This document shows positions 53,368 to 62,894 of a stretch of 64,000 bases of DNA, piece after piece. Origin of the DNA: Alphaproteobacteria bacterium (GTDB taxonomy: Bacteria > Pseudomonadota > Alphaproteobacteria > Rs-D84); the NCBI GenBank assembly GCA_017615655.1, contig JAFZZS010000005.1:1-64000 (forward strand), in the 5' to 3' direction. Every line of letters starts with the position of its first letter. The stretch's first letter is position 1. Below the pieces are notes generated by a model that had not been told where the DNA came from, made no database searches, and was given only the letters and a program-made list of their open reading frames with translations. Both the position numbers and the translations under genes were made by a program.

Positions 53368-53676
53368 TTTACTGAAAAACCCTCCATGGATATTTTTATT
53401 ATAACAATTTCAATAATTTTCAACAAGCATAAAAAATAAAAACATAAAATTGTTAAAATTGTTAAAAAATACACGTATTTTTAACAGATTTTTAAATATA
53501 TTTATTTTCAACAAAATATATAAAAAGGCTTAAAATAAGCCTAAAAAATGTTAAAAACATTGTTAAAATTAGGTTATTAACATTTTCAACAACCTAAACA
53601 ACAATAACAAAATATAAATATAATATTTGATTTTTGTTAAAAAGTGTTTATAATTGCCCTGCAAAAAGGATAAAAA
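53368..53676. other. AT-rich intergenic region with GTTAAAA repeats
   Basis: No gene seen in ~310 bp between virB3 and rpmJ. GTTAAAA occurs at 53452, 53461, 53550, 53562 and 53636, plus inverted TTTTTAAC near 53479. A minus-strand hairpin AGGCTT/AAGCCT with T-run lies at about 53526-53543 and could stop transcription entering the virB unit or act as its leader. The right end holds the rpmJ promoter. Confidence 0.45.
53627..53654 (+). promoter_or_regulatory. Promoter of rpmJ
   Basis: TTGATT (53627-53632), 16-bp spacer, TATAAT (53649-53654), 22 bp before the ATG, with AAAAGGA between. Confidence 0.6.
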
Positions 53677-53811
53677 ATGAAATTTTTAAGTTCTTTACGG
53701 GCGTGGAAAAAACGCGGAAATATTAAACAGGTTCGTCGTGGAAAACAAATTGTTTTGATTGATCCTGATAACCCAAAATTCAAGGCAAAACAGGGTTTTA
53801 AAAGGAAATAA
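53677..53811 (+). CDS. rpmJ: Ribosomal protein bL36
   Basis: A 44-residue protein, 'MKFLSSLRAWKKRGNIKQV', ending 'DPDNPKFKAKQGFKRK'. The frame matches the bL36 pattern M-K-x-x-S-S-L-x-x-x-K-K-R...V-R-R...NPRFKARQG. It belongs to the cysteine-free (non-zinc) form, where the zinc-binding Cys/His of the other form are absent. RBS AAAAGGA lies seven bases upstream. It stands alone with its own promoter and terminator, as this paralogue form often does in proteobacteria. Confidence 0.92.
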   Translation: MKFLSSLRAWKKRGNIKQVRRGKQIVLIDPDNPKFKAKQGFKRK

Positions 53812-53835
53812 TCCTGTGTTTTTCCTGTTCTATTT

Positions 53836-53868
53836 TACGGTATTCTGTCCTGAATGCCGTATTTTTTT
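53836..53868 (+). terminator. Terminator of rpmJ
   Basis: Ten-bp stem TACGGTATTC/GAATGCCGTA with a 6-nt loop followed by seven T. Confidence 0.88.
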
Positions 53869-53869
53869 A

Positions 53870-54556
53870 CTAAAATAAGTTAAAATCATTAGTAAATGCC
53901 TCTACTAAAGCATTTTTAACCTCGACACCGGACAAACCAGCTAAACGCATATAATTGTCAATTTGTGTGTCTGAGTGGAATATATAGGCACTATGGTCCG
54001 CAAATTCAGGAACAGACATAATATGTTGTGATGGTTTAAATATTATCTTGGCGGTATTATCAATTGTATACCCACCAAAACTAATATTTGACTTCGTATT
54101 ATTGCAATTTTTATTTACAATTGCGAGCCCTGATACATCTGAATAACTTTTTTTACCACCAATAATTTTTGTTTGAAGTAAAATACTAGTATCATCACAA
54201 TTATGTTCTGCGACAATATTAAGTGATAAATTAGACAAATTTTTACACATAATGTGACCACGAAGTTCAGAATTTTTCCCGGTGTTTTTTATAAAAATAT
54301 TAAAAAAAGCCGGGAATTTATTTTTTATGTTCACACTTAAAAACACCGGTTGATTTGATGCATTTATATTTATATTCAATGTATTTTTATCTTTTATTTC
54401 ACCAACGTATACAATATGAATAGGCAAATCGTAATTTTTTGATATATTCTCGGTTTCTTTAATAGTAGAAAGTGATGAATTATAAACCCCATCACAGTAA
54501 ACAATAGTTTCTGCGGGAAAAGTTTTTATATTGAATTTGTTCCACATGTATGACAT
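53870..54556 (-). CDS. SufB/SufD-core-like protein
   Basis: 228 residues of regularly alternating beta strands ('HIVYVGEIKDKNTLNININA', 'FNIFIKNTGKNSELRG', 'SLNIVAEHNCDD'), consistent with the SufBD right-handed beta helix. The C-terminus 'SVPEFADHSAYIFHSDTQIDNYMRLAGLSGVEVKNALVEAF' follows SufD's pattern of an Asp/His pair, a dimer helix (YLxxRG) and a final helix. The SufD N-terminal helical domain and its usual neighbours (sufB, sufC, sufS) are absent here. It is short for SufD (~400) and may be a minimal form. Divergent from ychF, 27 bp away. Confidence 0.6.
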   Translation of the reverse strand: MSYMWNKFNIKTFPAETIVYCDGVYNSSLSTIKETENISKNYDLPIHIVYVGEIKDKNTLNININASNQPVFLSVNIKNKFPAFFNIFIKNTGKNSELRGHIMCKNLSNLSLNIVAEHNCDDTSILLQTKIIGGKKSYSDVSGLAIVNKNCNNTKSNISFGGYTIDNTAKIIFKPSQHIMSVPEFADHSAYIFHSDTQIDNYMRLAGLSGVEVKNALVEAFTNDFNLF

Positions 54557-54583
54557 ATTATCTGTATTATAAAGGATTTTATT

Positions 54584-55663
54584 ATGGGTTTCAATTGTGG
54601 AATTGTTGGTTTACCAAATGTTGGAAAATCAACATTGTTTAATGCATTAACACAAAGTGCCGCGGCTGATGCGCAAAATTATCCATTTTGTACCATAGAA
54701 CCAAATACAGGTCATGTTGTTGTTCCTGATGAGATATTACATAAACTAGCAGCGGTTGATAATTCGGCAAAAATTATACCAACACAACTTGAAATTGTTG
54801 ATATTGCCGGGCTTGTTCGTGGGGCATCAAATGGTGAAGGATTAGGAAATAAATTTCTGGGAAATATTCTAGAAACAGATGCAATAATCCATGTTGTTCG
54901 TTGTTTTGAAAATGATGATATTGTCCATGTTGATGGTCGTATAGATCCAATATCAGATATAGATACTATTGAAACAGAACTTATGATGGCTGATCTGGAA
55001 AGTTTATCTAAACAAATTAAAAATCTTGAAAAAAAAGCACATGGTTTAGATAAAGATGCTATAAAATTACTTGCAGATGCGAAAGTAATACAAGAAAATC
55101 TTGAAAAATCTGTACCTGCACGTGAAACTAATATTGAAACTAAACCATTTAATTTGTTAACAGCGAAACCTGTTATATACGTATGTAATGTAGAAGAATC
55201 TGCGGCGGCGAATGGAAATAAATACTCGGAAATGGTTGTTAACAAATTTGCTAATAAATCACCGGTATTAATTATTTCTGGAAAAATTGAAATGGAAATT
55301 GCACAAATTGTTGACCCAGATGAACGTAAAATGTTTTTAAACGATCTTGGACTTGAACAATCAGGACTAGAAAAAGTTATAAAAACTGGATACGAAACAC
55401 TTGGTCTTCAAACATTTTATACTGTAGGGCCAAAAGAAGCACATGCATGGACCATTACACGTGGAATGACCGCACCACAAGCAGCCGGAAAAATCCATAC
55501 AGATTTTGAAAAAGGTTTTATTCGCGCAGAAATAATTTCACCAAATGATTATATAGAACTTGGTGGTGAAGTTGCTGTCAAAGAAGCCGGAAAAATGCGT
55601 TTAGTTGGACGTGATTACGTTATGCAAGAAGGTGATATCTGTCATTTCTTGTTTAATAATTAA
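54584..55663 (+). CDS. ychF: Ribosome-binding GTPase/ATPase YchF
   Basis: 359 residues of the Obg-family YchF/OLA1. G1 'GLPNVGKST', G3 'DIAGLVRGASNGEGLGNKFL', a G4 region 'PVIYVCNVEE' (NxxE, the ATP-favouring variant of NKxD), and the C-terminal TGS domain ('GLQTFYTVGPKEAHAWTITRGMTAPQAAGKIH') are present. It is a conserved single-copy gene linked to translation and stress response. Pth, often adjacent elsewhere, is missing here. Confidence 0.96.
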   Translation: MGFNCGIVGLPNVGKSTLFNALTQSAAADAQNYPFCTIEPNTGHVVVPDEILHKLAAVDNSAKIIPTQLEIVDIAGLVRGASNGEGLGNKFLGNILETDAIIHVVRCFENDDIVHVDGRIDPISDIDTIETELMMADLESLSKQIKNLEKKAHGLDKDAIKLLADAKVIQENLEKSVPARETNIETKPFNLLTAKPVIYVCNVEESAAANGNKYSEMVVNKFANKSPVLIISGKIEMEIAQIVDPDERKMFLNDLGLEQSGLEKVIKTGYETLGLQTFYTVGPKEAHAWTITRGMTAPQAAGKIHTDFEKGFIRAEIISPNDYIELGGEVAVKEAGKMRLVGRDYVMQEGDICHFLFNN

Positions 55664-55679
55664 TTTATGATAATTACAG

Positions 55680-57299
55680 TTATTTATCATTTGTATCAAG
55701 CAGAAGTTCAAGTTTTTCTTGGGCTTCTTTTATTTTTTTATCAATTTCTTTTATAGAATCAGAATTATTATTTTTTAACGCATTTGCAACAAGTTGCTTT
55801 TTTTTAATATTTAATTTTTCCAGATATTTTTGTAATTTTAAAGAGATGAGATATTTTTCTGCGGAACTAAAATCAAGATTCATCTCATTTACATTAGAAC
55901 TAAAATCAAGATTAAAAACACTTATAAAATCACCGTATCTTTCCGCAAGTTCTGGGTATTTGTTAACAATAAATAATAACGTGTTCTTGGTTGTTAATTC
56001 TATATCTGGAACATCTATATTTTGTGCATTAGTTTTTTTCTTCCATTTATGCCATTCATTAAATTTACGTGAATCGTATTCATGTTCGTATTCTGCGCGC
56101 AATAATTTATCTGTTATTTTTTCAAGTTCAGATTTTAAAAATTTTTCTGCCTGTGTTTTGCCAGAAGGTGTATTAACAAGATAATTTTGATTAGTAATTT
56201 TCCATAAAAAATCAACCAAAGGCATCGCATTATTTATAATTTTATCCATTTCTTTTTTACCAGATTTACGCAGAATTTCATCTGGATCTTTACCACAAGT
56301 TACAAATGCAAAGCGAACATCAGAATTATCACGTAAAAACGGTAATACAATATCACATGCGCGTGCTGCGGCTTTTTGCCCTGCCCCATCACCATCAAAA
56401 CAGAAAATAATATTTCGGTTTGCTTTGCAAAGTATTGCTATATGATCCTCGGTTAATGCAGTTCCAAGTGGCGCAACAGTTTCACTAAAACCATTACATT
56501 GCATTTGAATTGCATCTATTTGCCCTTCAACAACAATAGCACGATTTGCGCGATGTATAGATTCACGTGCAAAATTAAAACCAAATAATGTTTGACGTTT
56601 ATGAAATAATTCTGTATCTGATGTGTTTATATATTTTGGTTCAGACCCATCCAGTGAACGCCCTGAAAATGCAATAATTTGTCCATGTGCGTTAAATATA
56701 GGAAACATTAATTTATCACGAAAGAAATCATATAAACCAAATTCACCACGTCGCACTAATCCTGTTGAGATTAATTTATCTTGTTTTATATTTGTAAACT
56801 TATTTGAAATAATGTTGTTTTTTGGTGCATATCCTATACCATACTTTTTTATCATTTCATCAGTAAAACCGCGACCACGTATATATTCTAATGCATGTGC
56901 ACCTTCGGGTGTAAATAATTTTTCGGTATATATCTTTTCTGCATCAGAAGTAATGGTTATATATGTTTCTTCTGATTCAATTTGTTCTTTGGTTTTTGGT
57001 TTATATTCTGGTAACTTTAATCCGGCCATATCGGCTAATTCGGTTATTGCTGTTTTAAAATCAACATGTTCTGATTCCATTGTAAACGAAATAATATCAC
57101 CGTGTTTTCCGCACCCAAAACAGTGGAAAAAACCCTTATCTTCACTAACGGAAAAAGACGGAGTTTTTTCGTTATGAAATGGGCAACAACCCCAATAATT
57201 TTGTCCCTTTTTTACTAATGGCACACGACGCGATATAACATCAACTATTGATAATCTTTCGCGTAATTGGTCGGTAAAATTATTATCGTATTTTGCCAT
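55680..57299 (-). CDS. dnaG: DNA primase
   Basis: 539 residues. Zinc-binding domain 'CCPFHNEKTPSF' with 'FFHCFGCGKHGDIISF'; RNA-polymerase domain with 'GYAPKNN' and 'IFNAHGQIIAFSGRSLDG'; TOPRIM 'AIVVEGQIDAIQMQCNGF' and 'IIFCFDGDGAGQKAA'. The C-terminal DnaB-interaction region is shortened and Lys-rich. DnaG synthesises primers at the replication fork. ATG overlaps the topA stop as TAATG, so the two genes are translationally coupled. rpoD, the usual downstream partner, is not here. Confidence 0.96.
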   Translation of the reverse strand: MAKYDNNFTDQLRERLSIVDVISRRVPLVKKGQNYWGCCPFHNEKTPSFSVSEDKGFFHCFGCGKHGDIISFTMESEHVDFKTAITELADMAGLKLPEYKPKTKEQIESEETYITITSDAEKIYTEKLFTPEGAHALEYIRGRGFTDEMIKKYGIGYAPKNNIISNKFTNIKQDKLISTGLVRRGEFGLYDFFRDKLMFPIFNAHGQIIAFSGRSLDGSEPKYINTSDTELFHKRQTLFGFNFARESIHRANRAIVVEGQIDAIQMQCNGFSETVAPLGTALTEDHIAILCKANRNIIFCFDGDGAGQKAAARACDIVLPFLRDNSDVRFAFVTCGKDPDEILRKSGKKEMDKIINNAMPLVDFLWKITNQNYLVNTPSGKTQAEKFLKSELEKITDKLLRAEYEHEYDSRKFNEWHKWKKKTNAQNIDVPDIELTTKNTLLFIVNKYPELAERYGDFISVFNLDFSSNVNEMNLDFSSAEKYLISLKLQKYLEKLNIKKKQLVANALKNNNSDSIKEIDKKIKEAQEKLELLLDTNDK

Positions 57300-59524
57300 T
57301 ACTTCTTACTAAATTTTTTTGTTGTTTTTTTATTATTGATTAAATCCACAGCATTTTCTAAATCTGGTTGTTCTTTGACACTAACATTTACTTTGTTACT
57401 AGAAATGTAAGCGCCATAGCGTCCAGTTGGATAATAATAAATCATTTTATTTGTTTTTGGGTTTATACCAATTTCTATGGGTTCAACTTTCTTTTTTTCA
57501 CCAGACAATAGTTCTTTTGCTATTTCAAGTGTTATAGAATCAGATGAATATTTTCGAGCAGAAGCATTTTTTTTGCCATCCGTAACATATGGACCAAATT
57601 TTCCTATACGATAAGATATACCATCCCCAAGTTCTTTTGGTTCGTTTTTAATATCATTAGTTTGTTCATCAGACATACGTTTTGTATAATCACATTTTGG
57701 ATAATTTTCGCATCCAATAAAAGCACCATACTTTGATAATTTAATTCCCAGTTTACCACCACACTTTGGACATTTGTTATTTCCATCAATAAATAAATGG
57801 TGATTCATAAAAGTATTTATTTCTTGAATAATATCAGATGTTTTAACGTCGCGCGCACCAGAAATCATAGTTTTTGTATCACCCCAAAAATCATTCAATG
57901 CGCTTAATTTGTCGGTTTTACCATTTGAAACATCATCCAGAGTATCTTCGGTTTTTGCGGTAAAATTAACGTCAACTAAGTCGGAAAAATATTTTGACAA
58001 GTATGCTGCAATAACCCATCCACCGGATGTAGGTTGAAAACGACGTTGTTTATCTTGCTCGACATATTTTCTGTCAACGATCGTAGACATAATAGTTGCA
58101 TACGTTGATGGGCGCCCTATACCAAGTTCTTCAAGTTTTTTAACAAGTGATGCTTCGGTATATCTTGCAGGTGGTTGAGTAAAATGTTGATCAGATTCTA
58201 TTTTAGAAATTATGATTTTGTCACCAATATTCATAACAGGTAATTTCTCATCTGATTCATCATCAGCATCATCTTTATCTTCGATATAAACTTTCATAAA
58301 ACCATCAAATGTGCGCGTTCTACCAACCGCATGAAATGTCGCAATATTATCATTTGTTAAAATATCCGCACTAACAGAATCAAATTCCGCATTTGTCATT
58401 TGGCATGCAATTGTTCGTTTCCATATTAATTCATAAATTTTCTTTTCATCCCCAGAAAGTTCATGAAATGCGCTTTCAAAATGTGTTGGACGAATTGCTT
58501 CGTGCGCTTCTTGCGCATTCTTAGATTTTGTAATATAGACATTTGGTGTTTTTGGTAAAAATGTATTCCCATACGTTTTTTCAATAAATGCTCTTATTTC
58601 ACTAACAGCTTCGTTTGAAAGGTTTGTAGCATCTGTTCTCATGTAAGTAATAAAACCATTCTCATAAAGTTTTTGGGCCACCGTCATAGTTTTCTTTGAT
58701 GAAAAATGAAGCTTGCGTGAGGCTTCTTGTTGCAGTGTACTTGTTGTGAATGGGGCATATGGTTTATAAGATATTTTTTTCTTTTCTATATTACTGACCT
58801 TGGCATCTAATGGTGTTTTTAATTTTGATAAAACAGAATCTACATCAGATGAATTTCTTAGTGTCATTTTTTCAATTTTTTTGCCATCAAAATATAAAAG
58901 CCCTGCATTAAAATCATTTTTACCGATAGTACAACCAGCAGATATAGACCAATATTCTTGAGGTTTAAAATCTTCTATTTCTCGTTCACGATCAACAACT
59001 AACTTTACAGCAACTGATTGTACACGTCCTGCTGACCGTCCAAGATTTCTGCGCCATAACAAAGGTGAAATTTCAAAACCAATTAGATAATCTAATGCGC
59101 GTCTAACAAGATATGCATCAACTAAATTAGAATCTATTTCACGTGGGTGTTTAATTGCTGTGGTTACTGCGTTTTTTGTAATTTCATGAAATGCGACACG
59201 GTATACAGGCGTTTTTCCAATAAGATTTCGTGAATTTAATATATCTAGTATATGCCAAGCAATTGCTTCCCCCTCGCGGTCAGGATCGGACGCCAAATAA
59301 ACAGCATCTGCTTTTTTTACCTCGTCAGTAATAAGTTTTATCTGTTTCTCTTTACCAGGCATAATTTGCCAATTCATTTTAAAGTTGTGTTCTGTATCAA
59401 CACTTCCATTTTCCGGTACTAAATCACGAACATGACCAACAGACGCGATAACATGCCATCCTTGCCCTAAATATTTTTCAATTGTTTTTGCCTTTGATGG
59501 AGATTCAACAATAAGTAAATTCAT
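57299..59524 (-). CDS. topA: DNA topoisomerase I
   Basis: Start at ATG 59524, with AAGGAAG upstream; the 48-codon extension overlaps rodA and is rejected. 741 residues. TOPRIM 'MNLLIVESPSKAKTIEKYL' with 'YLASDPDREGEAIAWH', the active-site Tyr region 'FITYMRTDATNLS', one C4 zinc ribbon ('CPKCGGKLGIKLSKYGAFIGC'), then a C-terminal repeat domain ('YRIGKFGPYV', 'YPTGRYGAYIS') typical of alphaproteobacterial TopA. It relaxes negative supercoils and counterbalances gyrase. It follows rodA by one base. Confidence 0.96.
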   Translation of the reverse strand: MNLLIVESPSKAKTIEKYLGQGWHVIASVGHVRDLVPENGSVDTEHNFKMNWQIMPGKEKQIKLITDEVKKADAVYLASDPDREGEAIAWHILDILNSRNLIGKTPVYRVAFHEITKNAVTTAIKHPREIDSNLVDAYLVRRALDYLIGFEISPLLWRRNLGRSAGRVQSVAVKLVVDREREIEDFKPQEYWSISAGCTIGKNDFNAGLLYFDGKKIEKMTLRNSSDVDSVLSKLKTPLDAKVSNIEKKKISYKPYAPFTTSTLQQEASRKLHFSSKKTMTVAQKLYENGFITYMRTDATNLSNEAVSEIRAFIEKTYGNTFLPKTPNVYITKSKNAQEAHEAIRPTHFESAFHELSGDEKKIYELIWKRTIACQMTNAEFDSVSADILTNDNIATFHAVGRTRTFDGFMKVYIEDKDDADDESDEKLPVMNIGDKIIISKIESDQHFTQPPARYTEASLVKKLEELGIGRPSTYATIMSTIVDRKYVEQDKQRRFQPTSGGWVIAAYLSKYFSDLVDVNFTAKTEDTLDDVSNGKTDKLSALNDFWGDTKTMISGARDVKTSDIIQEINTFMNHHLFIDGNNKCPKCGGKLGIKLSKYGAFIGCENYPKCDYTKRMSDEQTNDIKNEPKELGDGISYRIGKFGPYVTDGKKNASARKYSSDSITLEIAKELLSGEKKKVEPIEIGINPKTNKMIYYYPTGRYGAYISSNKVNVSVKEQPDLENAVDLINNKKTTKKFSKK

Positions 59525-59525
59525 T

Positions 59526-60671
59526 TTAACTTCCTTTGGCCGATAATTGTTGGTCTTTATGTATATGTGCATTCTCACATAGTCCAAAGCCGAACATAAG
59601 CGATAATAAACTACTGCCGCCAAAGGACATAAGTGGTAATGGAACCCCAACAGTGGGAACAAGACCAAGAACCATAGAGATATTTATAAAATAATAAATG
59701 AAAAAGTTCAACATAAAACCAAAACAAACCAATTGACCAAAACGGTTTCTACAGGTTTTTGCCGCCCAGAATAAAATAACAATGATGCTTGTATATATAA
59801 ATAATACAGTAAAAGCACCAAAAAACCCAAATTCTTCACCAAGCATAGTAAATATAAAGTCTGTCTGTTTTTCTGGCAAGAAAGATTGTTGGGATTGTGA
59901 CCCATTCATATACCCTTTACCTATTAATCCGCCACTACCAAAGGCTATTTTTGCCTGGTTAATTTGATAGCCTGCACCTTTTGCGTCATGATCAGGATTA
60001 AGAAAGGTTATAATTCTTTCACGTTGATATTCATGCATACCACCAAACCATATAACTGGTGCCGCCAAAACCGCCATAATAGCACCAATAAGAAACCATT
60101 TTTTATTTGCACCAACAATATAAAAAATTCCAATGGTAATAAGACCAATTGAAACCGCAGTCCCTAAATCTGGTTGCATCACAATAAGTCCGAATGGAAC
60201 AAGCATCATAAAAGCAGGAACAAGGTAATTTTTAAATTTGCTTAAATCTACAGAATTCATCCATGCAAAATATCGTGCTAATGCCATAACAAGTGCGATT
60301 TTAAAAAATTCTGATGGTTGAATGTGAATAAACCCAAGGTTTAGCCAACGTTGCGCACCCATCCCGGTATGACCAACAAAAGTTACTAATATAATAAGAA
60401 TAGCAGCAACCGCATATATCGTGTACGCAGATTTTAACCAAAATTTTATATTCGTGAATGCCGCGACAAAAAAAACGAACATACCCATGGTAATTTTTAA
60501 CAATTGTGACAATGCGAAAGGTTTCCACGAACCACCGCCAGCGGAATAAAGAATAACTTCGGATATAACTAATATTAAACACATTGGGGCAAACATAACC
60601 CATGAAAAACGGCTAAGTTTTTCTGAAAAACTCATCATATTCGCATTAGAAACACGTGTTTGTCTTGTCAT
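59526..60671 (-). CDS. rodA: Rod-shape peptidoglycan polymerase RodA (SEDS)
   Basis: Start at ATG 60671 ('MTRQTRVSNANMM'), two bases after the mrdA stop. 381 residues with about ten membrane helices and SEDS signatures 'GAQRWLNLGFIHIQPSEFFKIALV', 'LIVMQPDLGTA', 'FLPEKQTDFIFTMLGEEFGFFGA' and 'GVPLPLMSFGGSSL'. RodA polymerises glycan strands with its cognate PBP2, encoded just upstream. This gene order (mrdA-rodA) is standard in rod-shaped bacteria. Confidence 0.95.
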   Translation of the reverse strand: MTRQTRVSNANMMSFSEKLSRFSWVMFAPMCLILVISEVILYSAGGGSWKPFALSQLLKITMGMFVFFVAAFTNIKFWLKSAYTIYAVAAILIILVTFVGHTGMGAQRWLNLGFIHIQPSEFFKIALVMALARYFAWMNSVDLSKFKNYLVPAFMMLVPFGLIVMQPDLGTAVSIGLITIGIFYIVGANKKWFLIGAIMAVLAAPVIWFGGMHEYQRERIITFLNPDHDAKGAGYQINQAKIAFGSGGLIGKGYMNGSQSQQSFLPEKQTDFIFTMLGEEFGFFGAFTVLFIYTSIIVILFWAAKTCRNRFGQLVCFGFMLNFFIYYFINISMVLGLVPTVGVPLPLMSFGGSSLLSLMFGFGLCENAHIHKDQQLSAKGS

Positions 60672-60673
60672 CT

Positions 60674-62446
60674 TTAATCGCTCGTTAAAAGTTCCTTCAT
60701 TATACTTGCACATGTACGTGCGGCGCTACCACTGCCACCAGAATGTTCTGTAATGATGCATACGGCGTATTTTGGTGCATTGGTCGGGGCATATCCAACG
60801 AACAGCCCATGATTACGCATATTCCACTTAAGTTGTTCATTGGTAAGAACCCCAGAAATACGTTCCGCGCGCGAAATACTTCGAACTTGGGAAGTACCAG
60901 TTTTCCCAGCCATTTTTGCGCCCTTGACATTTATAGCACTGCCTGCGGCAGTTCCGCCCTTTTTTGTTACTTCTTCTAGACCATTAAGAACAATTTTAAG
61001 ATTCTTTTGTTGGAATTCCATACTATCAAATTTTGGCAAATATTCATCTTTGATTAAACGTGGCACAATTTTTTTATTTGATGCGACACGCGCCATCATG
61101 ATAGCAAGTTGCATGCAATTTACTAAAATAAAGCCCTGACCAATTCCAGAAATAATAGTATCACCATGCACCCATTTTGAACCAATATTAGATTCTTTCC
61201 ATTGTCTGTCCGGTATAACCCCAGGCATTTGTTTCAGAATGATATCTTCCATGTATTTCTCTGTCATCCCAAGACGAATAGCCATACGTTTGATAGCATC
61301 TATACCGATACGCAAAGCCAGTTGATAAAAATAAATATCGCATGAGTGTTTAAGTGCCTGGACAAGATTTACACGACCATGTCCTTTGCTTTCCCAGCAG
61401 TGATAACGTCTGTCTCCATAATCCCAATGCCCCGGACAAAAAACAGTTTCATTTGGTGTAACCGCACCAGCCTCTAGTGCAGCAAGCGCAACAACAATTT
61501 TAAAAGTTGAACCTGGTGGATAAAGTCCTTCGAACACTTTATTCATAAATGGTTTTGCGAAATTTTGACGCAGTCCGGCAATATATTCTTCGGCATCATC
61601 CCCAGAAAAATAATTAGGATCAAAACTAGGTGTAGATGCCATTGCCAAAATATCGCCATTTGCAATATCCAAAACAACACCACATCCAGATTTATGCAAT
61701 GTTAATAAATCATAAAGTTTTCTTTGTATATTATCGTTAATGGTTGTCTGAATATCAGACCCAATAATAGATTTTTTAAATTGTGTTTTGTCTTCACCTG
61801 TAACACGTCCAACCGCATTAGTTATCATCACATTTTGACCGGGGGTACCAGATAATTTGTCGTTAAATTTCTTTTCAAGCCCTGTTATACCATGTGTATA
61901 AAAGGGTGTATTTGCAACTGGTTTATCGGGTGCCCCAACATAGCCAAAAAACTGCGCACCCGCAGGCCCCAACTCATAAACACGTGCAAAACCACTATCA
62001 ACGTGCAATCCCGCAAGATTTTTTGCTTGTAATCCCGCAAGAGTATTCCAATTAGTGTTTTCACTTACCAAGACAGGTTGAAATTTTTGTTGTTTTTTTA
62101 TTCGTTGCCATATTTTATCAACCCGTTTTTTCGTTAGGTCTAAATCATGTGCAACCACAGATACAAGATTTTCTAAATCATCGGTTTCTTCGGGAATAAT
62201 ATATATACGATAAACAGGGGCATCATGCGAAATTGGTGTCCCATTTGATGATAATATATTGCCACGTTGCGGCATGTTTACTTGAATACGAAATGAATTA
62301 TTTTCACTTTTCTTTTTATAATTATGATAGTTAAAAACCTGCATCTGTAACATGCGTAAAACCAAGGCGGATGTTAATACCATACCTGTTGTTAAAAACA
62401 AAGCACTGCGGCGGTCAAATAATTTTGATATTTCTGTATCAATCAT
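60674..62446 (-). CDS. mrdA: Penicillin-binding protein 2
   Basis: About 590 residues, ATG at 62446 with AAGGTGG six bases upstream (an in-frame GTG lies one codon earlier). N-terminal membrane helix (~15-35), PBP dimerisation domain ('NMPQRGNILSSNGTPISHDAPVYRI'), then the transpeptidase domain with SxxK 'YPPGSTFKI', SxN-like 'SCD' ('LKHSCDIYFYQLA'), and KTG 'AGKTGTSQ'. The class B enzyme crosslinks elongation-mode peptidoglycan with RodA. It overlaps the mreD end by 8 bp. Confidence 0.95.
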   Translation of the reverse strand: MIDTEISKLFDRRSALFLTTGMVLTSALVLRMLQMQVFNYHNYKKKSENNSFRIQVNMPQRGNILSSNGTPISHDAPVYRIYIIPEETDDLENLVSVVAHDLDLTKKRVDKIWQRIKKQQKFQPVLVSENTNWNTLAGLQAKNLAGLHVDSGFARVYELGPAGAQFFGYVGAPDKPVANTPFYTHGITGLEKKFNDKLSGTPGQNVMITNAVGRVTGEDKTQFKKSIIGSDIQTTINDNIQRKLYDLLTLHKSGCGVVLDIANGDILAMASTPSFDPNYFSGDDAEEYIAGLRQNFAKPFMNKVFEGLYPPGSTFKIVVALAALEAGAVTPNETVFCPGHWDYGDRRYHCWESKGHGRVNLVQALKHSCDIYFYQLALRIGIDAIKRMAIRLGMTEKYMEDIILKQMPGVIPDRQWKESNIGSKWVHGDTIISGIGQGFILVNCMQLAIMMARVASNKKIVPRLIKDEYLPKFDSMEFQQKNLKIVLNGLEEVTKKGGTAAGSAINVKGAKMAGKTGTSQVRSISRAERISGVLTNEQLKWNMRNHGLFVGYAPTNAPKYAVCIITEHSGGSGSAARTCASIMKELLTSD

Positions 62447-62894
62447 CACATACCACCTTGGTTAAAAAAGCCACTGGAATATATGCTGCGCATGTAATTA
62501 TAAACATAAAAATGCCACCCAAAATCCCAATTAAATTAAAATTCCAAATAATCATTGATATAGATGCAATACCAAAAAATATCATAAAGGCGTATATGCC
62601 GTATTTTTTGGTATGCGTTAAATCAATGATTGTTTGAATATTCATGATTGCATAGTAAGCACAATATAAACTTGTCCAGAACATAACAGTATCAAATTTA
62701 TAATCTATTAAAAAACAAAGCAGAATTGCGAATACCGTAAAATATGGCACCGGTCGTATAAAAGAACAATAGAATATAGGTATAATTGCTAAAATTCCTG
62801 CTGGATTTATCCATGGACTTGATAATCGCCATAATGCAATAGTAATCAAAAAAGGAAATATAATTTGCAAATATTTTACAATTGTTTGCTTCAT
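62439..62894 (-). CDS. mreD: MreD-like membrane protein
   Basis: 151 residues with five predicted membrane helices and little else. Identity rests on size, topology and position exactly between mreC and mrdA, as in standard mre operons. The sequence 'SSPWINPAGILAIIPIFYCSFIRPVPYFTVFAILLCFLIDY' agrees with the MreD pattern (P-x-W...L-x-G-x-x-D). MreD is an elongasome scaffold. ATGA overlap with mreC. Confidence 0.85.
   Translation of the reverse strand: MKQTIVKYLQIIFPFLITIALWRLSSPWINPAGILAIIPIFYCSFIRPVPYFTVFAILLCFLIDYKFDTVMFWTSLYCAYYAIMNIQTIIDLTHTKKYGIYAFMIFFGIASISMIIWNFNLIGILGGIFMFIITCAAYIPVAFLTKVVCDD

Noticed and set aside
55846..57177. Plus-strand ORFs of 112 and 184 codons over dnaG
   Set aside because: Antisense shadows of a fully conserved gene.
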